From: JANQPA01 sp964548175
GTDB taxonomy: Bacteria; Bacteroidota; Bacteroidia; Chitinophagales; Saprospiraceae
Length of the DNA stretch: 64,000 nucleotides
Reading direction: 5' to 3'
Assembly: GCA_964548175.1 (NCBI GenBank)
Contig: CAZJQS010000026.1
Location: 1-64,000 of the forward strand
Positions 1 to 8,200 of this stretch are shown piece by piece. The stretch's first letter is position 1, and each line of letters begins with the position of its first letter. The notes below the pieces were generated by a model that saw only the letters and a program-made list of their open reading frames with translations, did no database searches and was not told the origin of the DNA. The position numbers and the translations under genes are program-made.

Positions 1-53
1 GGGCGTCTCATAACTCCTTCGTCGTTATTCGCCGCCCTCTATTATTTTATTTA

Positions 54-99
54 GGAGTGTTTTTTAGAGAAAAACGAAGTTTTCTCTAAAAAACACTCC
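54..99 (-). terminator. Perfect hairpin downstream of the GH31 gene
   Basis: Two 20-base arms (54-73 and 80-99) are exact reverse complements around a 6-base loop. The hairpin lies 75 bases beyond the stop of the minus-strand GH31 gene, where a transcription terminator is expected. The arms contain T and A runs, so it could work in both directions. Similar perfect hairpins follow the next two minus-strand genes. Confidence 0.7.
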
Positions 100-173
100 C
101 TAAAAGAACATTATTGGCTGGCGAAAATGGCCGAAGGACATTTGAGACAGCCTCGAAAAAACTAAAATATACG

Positions 174-2525
174 TTACATTTTAATAGTTATCATCCTACC
201 ATCTTCCACCATCAGCTCAAATCGCAATATTTTTCTCTCCTCATCCCACCTGAAATTAACATTTTCCCCATCATCAACCGACTCAGGCCGTTGCGCTAAT
301 CCATAAATGACTATATCCGCTGTTCTTTCTCCCGGCGCCCCGGTAAAGCCATCGCCGGTGAGGGCAAAGTTGATTTGGTATGTTCCATTTTCAACATTCA
401 CCGAGGTAGTTAACAATTGATACTGTCCCTTCTCATATGCCCCCTTCGTTTTTCCATCATCCATATAGATCGAAGATTCAAAATCATTTTCTCCGACATA
501 ATACCTCAATTCCAGGCTATCCGTGGCATAGGCTTCGGTATTTGAAAAAACCGGCGCCAGAGTGACCATATGTCCTTCCCGGGCAAGAACGGGAATGTTT
601 TCTATGGTTACCGGAATTTCAGTCCACTGACCGCCCCGGTAAGCTTTTCCCGTCCAGAAGTCAAACCATTTTCCTTCCGGCAAATAAATACTTCTTGCCG
701 AAACGCCCGGATCGAGCACCGGTGCGATTAGCAGCGCATCTCCCCATAGGTATTCATTCATGATGGTGTCCGGTACGTCAAATTCAATAAACAAGGGGCG
801 CATCATAGGCATGCCGGTACGCATATTCTCGAAAGCGAGGGTGTAATTGTAGGGAAGCAGGCGATAGCGCCATTCGATATACGGCCGGAGTACGTTCTGC
901 ACTTCCTTCGACCACAGTACCGGCTCAGCTGGAACATCTGGATTGGAATGGGGACGGAAAACGGGTGTAAAAACCGCAAATTGCATCCAGCGAACGTACA
1001 ATTCCGGTATTTGATCGGGCCCGGCAAAACCTCCGGCATCGGAATGCATGTAGGCCAGCCCGGAAAGGCTGGTTCCTAACAGGGCGGGTAGTTGCGCTCT
1101 CAAGCCCGACCATGATCTGCTCACGTCACCAGTCCAGGGAATGAGGCCGTAGCGTTGTGAACCGGCATAGCCGGCGCGGCCGAGCTTGAAGAGGCGCTCT
1201 TCGGGATAAAATTCGACGTATTTGTTATAAAGCGTTTTCGTCCATTCATGGCTGTAAAGGCCGTGTATTGCTGTGGCTTTTCCAATGACGTGGTACATCG
1301 TATCGGGATGCTTTTCCGGTTCACCCAGGTCGACCCACCAGCCGTCCACGCCTTTTTGCTTTTGGGTATGGTATTGCTCCCAGAGCCAGTCTTTGGCTTC
1401 GGGCTTGAAGATGTCGAGCAGCCCGGCGTCGCCAAAGTAAAAATCGGAGATGGTGAGGGTGTTTTTGTCTTTATCAGTGGCCAGCAGGTTATTCTCGGCC
1501 AGATAATTGAAGTTTTTTGATTTTCGGGTAAAAAAGGGCTCCGACACGGTGATGGTTTTGACGCCTTTATTTGCCCAGTTCTGCATCATTTCTTCGGGCC
1601 TGGGCCAGTTGTCCAGGTCCCAGGACAATTGCCCCATTTTACCGTCTTCGATTTCTTCGCCGAACCAAAAGATGTCCAGGATGATGGCGTCTACCGGGTA
1701 TCCGGCTTCAAGGGCCAGGTTGAGGATGGAATCCGCCTGAGCGCGCGTGCGATAGCCGAATCGGGATTGCAGATGCCCGAAAGCCCAGATGGGAGGCAGG
1801 GGCTGACTACCGGTTAATTCTATATATTCGCCGATGAGCTCTCCAAAAGAGTCGCCGTTGATGAAATAAAAAGCGATGTTACCGCCCAGGCTGGAAAAGC
1901 TCATGATGTCTTCTTCTGTTTTTCCAATATCCCAAAAGGCTTTAGCGGGATTGTCAATCAGCAGCATGTATTCGTTAGAGGAATAGATGTGGGGAATGGA
2001 GTAGTTGAGAAATGCTGCGCCCATTTCGTACCCGTAATTGGGTTGATTGTAAGACTGAAAGGCATAACCTCGGCGGTTAAGCGGGATGGCTCTGGCGCCT
2101 GTTCCGTAAATGGATTCTTCCTGGAGGAGTTGGAACTTTAGGCTGGTCGTATCCTGATTTCTGATGAGACCGCCTTCAGTACCTAGCTTAAGCCCGGATT
2201 CCAGGTCGTAAAATTGTATGGAAAAAGGAGAGATCGTTACTGACACCCGGATTTCTGAAGTGCTCAGGTTGACTTCATTTTCTATAGTCTGAACGGCCAT
2301 AGGCATGGCTTCGCTCAGAATAGGCGCATAGACCCGGTCGCCATAGGTGATGCTGTCCTGATAGCTGACTTTGATGATGTCGTCTGTGATGGCGGAGATC
2401 GAATAAACGCCGCCATCAATGTCAAAAGTATAAACGTTGTTATCGACTTTAAATGGCTTGGGCGCTTGTCTGCACGAGGCAAATAACAGGCTCAGCAAGG
2501 ATAGTAGAATGAGGGTTCGATTCAT
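174..2525 (-). CDS. GH31 family alpha-glycosidase lipoprotein
   Basis: Glycoside hydrolase family 31 enzyme, expected to release alpha-linked glucose or xylose from oligosaccharides at the cell surface or in the periplasm. The first 18 residues form a lipoprotein signal ending LLFASC. The TIM barrel carries GWWVDLGEP, with the presumed nucleophile Asp399, and WTGDVSRSW, with the presumed acid Asp467; both are standard GH31 positions. At 783 residues the protein is of normal family length and includes the N-terminal beta-sandwich and C-terminal beta domains. It lies downstream of the GH113-like gene on the same strand, with a hairpin between them, so it is probably a separate transcript. Alpha-glucosidase versus alpha-xylosidase cannot be decided from the sequence. 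Confidence 0.9.
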   Translation of the reverse strand: MNRTLILLSLLSLLFASCRQAPKPFKVDNNVYTFDIDGGVYSISAITDDIIKVSYQDSITYGDRVYAPILSEAMPMAVQTIENEVNLSTSEIRVSVTISPFSIQFYDLESGLKLGTEGGLIRNQDTTSLKFQLLQEESIYGTGARAIPLNRRGYAFQSYNQPNYGYEMGAAFLNYSIPHIYSSNEYMLLIDNPAKAFWDIGKTEEDIMSFSSLGGNIAFYFINGDSFGELIGEYIELTGSQPLPPIWAFGHLQSRFGYRTRAQADSILNLALEAGYPVDAIILDIFWFGEEIEDGKMGQLSWDLDNWPRPEEMMQNWANKGVKTITVSEPFFTRKSKNFNYLAENNLLATDKDKNTLTISDFYFGDAGLLDIFKPEAKDWLWEQYHTQKQKGVDGWWVDLGEPEKHPDTMYHVIGKATAIHGLYSHEWTKTLYNKYVEFYPEERLFKLGRAGYAGSQRYGLIPWTGDVSRSWSGLRAQLPALLGTSLSGLAYMHSDAGGFAGPDQIPELYVRWMQFAVFTPVFRPHSNPDVPAEPVLWSKEVQNVLRPYIEWRYRLLPYNYTLAFENMRTGMPMMRPLFIEFDVPDTIMNEYLWGDALLIAPVLDPGVSARSIYLPEGKWFDFWTGKAYRGGQWTEIPVTIENIPVLAREGHMVTLAPVFSNTEAYATDSLELRYYVGENDFESSIYMDDGKTKGAYEKGQYQLLTTSVNVENGTYQINFALTGDGFTGAPGERTADIVIYGLAQRPESVDDGENVNFRWDEERKILRFELMVEDGRMITIKM

Positions 2526-2602
2526 GTTTTTGTATTAAGTAAGCTGAAGTTGAATATAGGGGAAAGTTCGGCAAAAACACTCGAAAAATAGAATCATTCA
2601 TT

Positions 2603-2637
2603 TAGACCTCAGAGGTCTTTAAGACCTCTGAGGTCTA
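2603..2637 (-). terminator. Palindromic hairpin between GH113-like and GH31 genes
   Basis: A 17-base arm pairs perfectly with its partner around a single T (2620). Each arm also contains the smaller palindrome AGACCTCAGAGGTCT. It lies between the stop of the minus-strand gene ending at 2684 and the start of the GH31 gene at 2525, consistent with a terminator. Confidence 0.6.
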
Positions 2638-2683
2638 GGAAAGTTTTCCACAGGACAAAAGCGGACACCCGGCCAAAATGTGT

Positions 2684-5005
2684 TTACCTTTTACCAAACC
2701 ACACCCTTACCGTTTCCTGCGCCGCCTTATCATAAGGGGTAAAGCCGGTATTCTCCCGCTCCCGGTTGTTGAGGTTACACGACCACTTCCACCACAATAA
2801 CCCCTGACAAAAGTCCTTTCCCTGTAAATTTTCAAGAACTACCTCATAACATAGATTCTGGCAATGTTCGCTAAAAGGACGCCCCAGTGGCTCTTCATGA
2901 GGCTGCTTCCAGACGCCTTCTACCGAGCGAAAGCCGATTTCGGTGAAAATCATAGGTTTGTTGTATTTTCGACAAGTGCGTTCGACCAAGGTTAAAACTT
3001 GCTTAAACCGCTGATCCAGCTCTTCTTTGGTGGGTTGTTCCTTGTCGCTTAGGGGATAGTAGCAATCCAATCCGATATAATCCAGCTCGTCCCAGAAAGA
3101 GAGATTTTCGAATTCTTCTCCCCAATTGGCCGCATAGGTCATCGGCCCCGAATAGAGACCGCGCAGCTTTTGAATGAGCCGCCGCCAGTCTTGTTCCCTT
3201 TGTATGGTGGCTTTGGCAAATTCCACCCCCACACACAACATATCAAAGCCATGGATCTCCGCCATTAAAGCATAATGACGCATCCAGCGGTAATAATAAT
3301 CAAAGAACTGCCGCCAGTCTTCTTCCGACTGCATTTCCACATCCCCAGGCCAACTGCCGCGGCCGATCCAGATCTGAGGCTTTAAGACAGTCGTCATTCC
3401 TTGATGCTTTGCTGCATAATGAGCATGAATGACTGACTCGTCATTTTCAGAACCCGCTCCGTCAGAAACGGGTATGAAAGATGACTTCCGGGGGTCTCGC
3501 ATATACGAATAGGGAACAATAGCGACAGAGTTGGCATGGATGGATCGCAGCTTTTCTAATGACTGACCGGCCAGGCTGGAGCCATATCCATTATAGATGC
3601 TGTAGCCTTCATGGGCAAAATTAAAGCCTTTCAGATAGGGGAGAGGATGGTTGTCTTTTTCAACCGAAACAGCTTCGGCCTTTTTCAGTTGCGCTTTCCA
3701 TTTTTTTTCCAATTCCTGAATTTCCTGCTGGCCCGGCCGCCAGTCGGCATATTTTTCCAAAAACAACTCCCTGCCCCAGTGATCGATCAAAAAGTTGACA
3801 AAAGAACCGGCGGCGGCATACATCACAAGGTCCGATTCCCTGGCAAATTGATCGTTGTCCAGCAGATCCTCCAGATCCGGTAAATTACCGGATTGAAAGA
3901 ACCTTTGGGCCCAGTATTGGTAGCCTTTTCTCTGCCATTGCTTGGAAAAATAAACGCCAAGGCCCTTTTCCATGGCTAGGGTAGGTGGTTGTCCCAGCCA
4001 GTTCCTTAGCAAAATCTCATTTTCCTTCTGCCAATAATGGCCTTTAAAATGATCATTGAGAATGAGGTGTACTTTTTTATCCGAAAAATCAGCATGCGCC
4101 TCATCCGTATTATCAAGCCGAAGGCCTTTGTTTTCCATGCTGGGATAGAGGAAATGGTCGATTTGGATGTCTTGAGTAGCACCGGTAAAGCCTTTTATGG
4201 ATGCATAAGTTGATTCAGACAATTCCGAAAGTTCGGTGATGACTTTTTGGGAAAAAGGAGGATGATAGGAAAAAAAGGAGAAATGCTTACTCTGATGCTG
4301 TAGGGTAGCTTTTTTGGAAAAATCAAAATGGACATTTTTATCCAGCTGCCAGCTCTTTTCCTCAAATTGGCCGAAGACAATAGGCTGACCTGCTCTGAAA
4401 ATTTCGTACCCCCAGTTGTTTCGGTAAAAACTGCGGCGGTTGTTGTCGATCTCTTTTTGAATAATGTTCAACACCTGCTCATGATCATTGCCGGTGATGA
4501 GGAAAATGGGCCACTGTTGGTTGAGGGGATTGGGGTAAAAACTGAGTTTGAGCACCTCTTCGGGCTGCTTGTATTTTTTTTCGGAAAAAAGAAAGGATTG
4601 TTCCCCAATGTCAAAGGGTAGTTTATTGGATAACCGCCGTATCCATTCATGATCCTGAAAACAGCCGACGAGAAAGACCGGCTGGTTTTGAAGATCTTCT
4701 TGGGCAATTTCACCCGCAGCTTTTAGCTCTGTTTGCAGCGACCAGCGACGCTGATTGGTCATACTGGTGGCCAGGTCCTGAAATTGCTGCTGCTCCTGAG
4801 CATTACGGGCATCGTGAATGATCAGTATTTTTCCATGCTGACGCAGGGCGTTGTATAAGTCCCAGCGGGAGGGACCGTCAGCCGACGGTCTGCTGCTGAG
4901 GATGCTGGCGCCTGCATTTTCTGGCTGACTGAAAAAACCAAAGGTAATTGCAGTCACTACCAAAATAATAATGGCAATGGTCATGATTGGGTATCGGGTA
5001 TTCAT
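2684..5005 (-). CDS. GH113-like glycosidase with extra N-terminal region
   Basis: The C-terminal ~300 residues look like a family GH113 (beta-mannanase type) TIM barrel: it opens with GFNFAHEGYS, has a candidate acid/base Glu in VGVEFAK, DYIGLDCYYPLSD, and a candidate nucleophile Glu in PMIFTEIGFRS, and ends with WWKWSCN. The N-terminal ~470 residues hold one membrane or signal segment, then a region with AMEKGLGVYFS that resembles an inactive gluzincin-like peptidase fold. I place the start at 5005, just before the hydrophobic segment; an in-frame ATG at 5056 would add 17 charged residues. Substrate is unknown; beta-mannan is suggested only by family. The protein is probably membrane-anchored or secreted. 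Confidence 0.7.
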   Translation of the reverse strand: MNTRYPIMTIAIIILVVTAITFGFFSQPENAGASILSSRPSADGPSRWDLYNALRQHGKILIIHDARNAQEQQQFQDLATSMTNQRRWSLQTELKAAGEIAQEDLQNQPVFLVGCFQDHEWIRRLSNKLPFDIGEQSFLFSEKKYKQPEEVLKLSFYPNPLNQQWPIFLITGNDHEQVLNIIQKEIDNNRRSFYRNNWGYEIFRAGQPIVFGQFEEKSWQLDKNVHFDFSKKATLQHQSKHFSFFSYHPPFSQKVITELSELSESTYASIKGFTGATQDIQIDHFLYPSMENKGLRLDNTDEAHADFSDKKVHLILNDHFKGHYWQKENEILLRNWLGQPPTLAMEKGLGVYFSKQWQRKGYQYWAQRFFQSGNLPDLEDLLDNDQFARESDLVMYAAAGSFVNFLIDHWGRELFLEKYADWRPGQQEIQELEKKWKAQLKKAEAVSVEKDNHPLPYLKGFNFAHEGYSIYNGYGSSLAGQSLEKLRSIHANSVAIVPYSYMRDPRKSSFIPVSDGAGSENDESVIHAHYAAKHQGMTTVLKPQIWIGRGSWPGDVEMQSEEDWRQFFDYYYRWMRHYALMAEIHGFDMLCVGVEFAKATIQREQDWRRLIQKLRGLYSGPMTYAANWGEEFENLSFWDELDYIGLDCYYPLSDKEQPTKEELDQRFKQVLTLVERTCRKYNKPMIFTEIGFRSVEGVWKQPHEEPLGRPFSEHCQNLCYEVVLENLQGKDFCQGLLWWKWSCNLNNRERENTGFTPYDKAAQETVRVWFGKR

Positions 5006-5084
5006 GTTAGGGTAAAGCTGAGTTTTTCGAGATAGAGGCTTTCTTAAAAGGCTCACGACCTTTTGAGCCCGTCCATAATATCTT

Positions 5085-5142
5085 TTTTTAGTGGTCTTTT
5101 TTGAGGAAAAATGAATTTTTCCTCAAAAAAGACCACTAAAAA
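5085..5142 (-). terminator. Long perfect hairpin after the SprB-repeat gene
   Basis: Arms 5085-5111 and 5116-5142 are 27-base exact reverse complements with a TGAA loop. The hairpin sits 61 bases past the stop of the minus-strand 1960-residue gene. Its structure (GAGG/CCTC core flanked by T6/A6 runs) resembles the hairpin at 54-99. Confidence 0.7.
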
Positions 5143-5202
5143 GAAATTTATTAGGCGGCGCAAAGGTGTACATTTCTTATAAGGCAACCTCTTTCTCAAG
5201 GT

Positions 5203-8200
5203 TTATTTATTACCTAGGCTCAGAATCGTAATTTCTATTCGCTGGTTTTGTCGCCGTCCTTCCTCAGTATCATTACTGGCTATAGGGAATCGCTTGCCAT
5301 ACCCCTTGTGAATAACCCGCCATTTGGCTATGCCAAGAGCGATCAGATAATCGGCAATGGATTTTGCCCTTGCAGTAGACAACTCATCACAGTACCAGTC
5401 GGGCGGCAGGCTATTGGTATGTCCGCCGATCTCGATGGCGACAGAGGTGTTTTCTGTCAAAAAGGTATGCAATTCATCCAGCACAGGGTAGTAGCGTGCT
5501 TCGATATTGGTGCTGTCCGCCTGAAAATTAAGCGCTTCGATCCTGATCTTTTGGCCTTCTTCCACTTCCTCTACGACCAATTCAGGTATTTTCCTTTTTT
5601 CTACAAAAACAGACGCGGTATCTACACAGCCGTTATTATCCGTAATGCTGACGATGTGTTTACCGTAAGCAAGTCTGGAGGCTGTTGCGGTGCTTTCGCC
5701 ATTATCCCAACTTACGGCATAGCCGGGTGTGCCTCCGCTGAATTCCACCATAGCTTTGCCATCTGCAGTGGTTTCATCCCTGGCGGCCTGAAGGAATTGG
5801 GTGTTGATATCCATAGGGCTTGGCTGATCAAGCATTACGCTGGCTGTTGCGGTCTGGCCGATGGCATCTGTAATGGTCACTGCATATTCCCCGGCGGCCA
5901 GTTGATCGATCTGATTGCCGGAGAGCGCCGGATCATTCCATTGATATTCGAAAGGCCCTTTCCCTCCGTCCAGCCTGACCGTCAGGGCCCCGCTGGTTTG
6001 CCCATAACAAAGAACAGGGTTAGCAATATTTATATTGGCTGCAAGTGGAAGGATGTTTTCGGTAATTTCTACTTCGGCTGTGGTTGTACATCCATTTTGA
6101 TCGGTAACAGTCACTGAATGCATGCCGGGAGCGAGCTTCTGGACTCGCTGAGTAGTTTCACCATTATCCCAGGCGAAGGCATAGCCGCCGGCGCCTCCGG
6201 AGACCTGTACGCCTGCTTTTCCGTCTTCATTATCGGTGCTGGCCGGTTCTATGCCGGTCATGGCGGTGGTCAATTCATCAGGTTGCCGGATGGTGATCTG
6301 TGTGGTGGTGCTGTTGCCCACGGCATCGGAAATGGTGACGGCATATTCACCTGCGGCCAGCTTGTCGGCTGTATTTCCGCTTAATTCCGACTTGCTCCAC
6401 TGGAACTGGAACGGCCCTTTTCCTCCCTGAATATTGACCTGTAAGGCTGCAGTAGCATCGCCAAAACATTGGATTTCGGCGGCCTGCTCGATGGCGGCCG
6501 TCAGGGGCAGGATGTTTTCTGTAATCTCCATTTCAGCAGTAGTGGTGCATCCATTCTGGTCCGTGACGGTTACGGTATGAACGCCCGGCGTCAGTCTCTG
6601 AGCTTGCTGAGTGGTTTCGCCATTGTCCCAGGCGAAGGCATAGCCGCCGGCGCCTCCCGAGACCTTTACGCCTGCTTTTCCATCTTCATTATCGGTGCTG
6701 GCCGGCTCTATGCCGGCCATGGCGGCGGTCAGCTGCTCAGGTTGCCGGATGTTGACCTGGGCAGTGGTGCTGTTGCCTGCAGCATCGGAAATGGTAACGG
6801 CATATTCACCTGCGGCCAGCTTATCGGCTGTATTTCCGCTTAATTCCGGCTTATTCCACTGGAACTGGAACGGCCCTTTCCCTCCTTGTCTGTTTACCTT
6901 TAGGGCGGCAGTAGCATCGCCGAAGCACTGGATGGTGGCGGTCTGCTCAATGTCTGCTGTTAAGGGCAGTATGTTTTCTCCGATCTCTACCTCGAAAGTA
7001 GCTGAACATCCCTTATCGTCAGTAACGGTGACGGTATGAGCACCCGGCGCCAGCTGTGTAGCCTGGGCCTTCGTTTCTCCGTTTTCCCAGGCGTAGGTAT
7101 AGTTGCCGCTGCCGCCTTTGGCCTGCACCGTAGCCTGGCCATCTTCATTATCGGTGCTGGCAGGCTCTGCCGCGGTCAGGCTAACTTCAATGGCATTGGG
7201 TTGTTCGATGGTAATAGAGGTAATAGCGCTGTTGTTGACGGCATCGGTTACGGTCAGCTGATAAGTACCTGCCGCCAAACCGGTCAGTGCCTCACCTTGT
7301 TGTTCGGCTCCGGCCCATTCGAGCCGGAAGGGTCCTTTACCGCCGGAGCGATTGACTTTCAAGGCGGCTGTAGGTTCGCCGAAGCAAGTGATGGTTGCAG
7401 TTTGTTCGATAGTGGCTACCAGTGGCAGTATATTTTCAGTGATGTTGACCTCGGCAGTGGTGGTGCAGCCGTTCCGGTCGGTGACGGTGACGGTATGCAT
7501 CCCCGGGGCCAGTTGGTTAGCTTGCTGAGTGGTTTCGCCGTTATCCCAGGCGTAGGAATAATTTCCTGTTCCGCCTAGTGCTTTCACGGCCGCCTTCCCG
7601 TCCTGATTATCGGTGCTGGCGGGATCGATAGCAGTGGCGGTTGCTTTGAGCTGATCAGGTTGTTGGACATTGAACTGAGCCTGCGCCACAGTGCCTTCCG
7701 AATCGGTGATGCTGACGGTATAGGCGCCTGCGGGGAGCTGCGTCAATTCTGCAGTGGTGGCGCTATTATGGTCCCATTGGAAAGTAAATGGTCCTTTTCC
7801 TCCGCTGACACTTGCCTGAATCGCCGCAGTCGAAGCGCCGAAGCATTCGATGGTCCCGGTCTGCTCGACGTTGGCTACCAGCGGCAGTATGTTCTCGGTG
7901 ATATTGACCTCGGCAGTGGTGGTGCAGCCGTTCCGGTCAGTAACAGTGACGGTATGTACCCCCGGGGCCAGTTGGTTAGCTTGCTGAGTGGTTTCGCCGT
8001 TATCCCAGGCGTAGGAATAATTTCCTGTTCCGCCTAGTGCTTTCACGGCCGCCTTCCCGTCCTGATTATCGGTGCTGGCGGGATCGATAGCAGTGGCGGT
8101 TGCTTTGAGCTGATCAGGTTGTTGGACATTGAACTGAGCCTGCGCCACAGTGCCTTCCGAATCGGTGATGCTGACGGTATAGGCGCCTGCGGGGAGCTGC

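Noticed and set aside
54..5142. Terminal inverted repeats of a 5-kb transposon
   Set aside because: The hairpins at 54-99 and 5085-5142 are each self-complementary and only loosely alike, there is no transposase, and each fits a terminator position.
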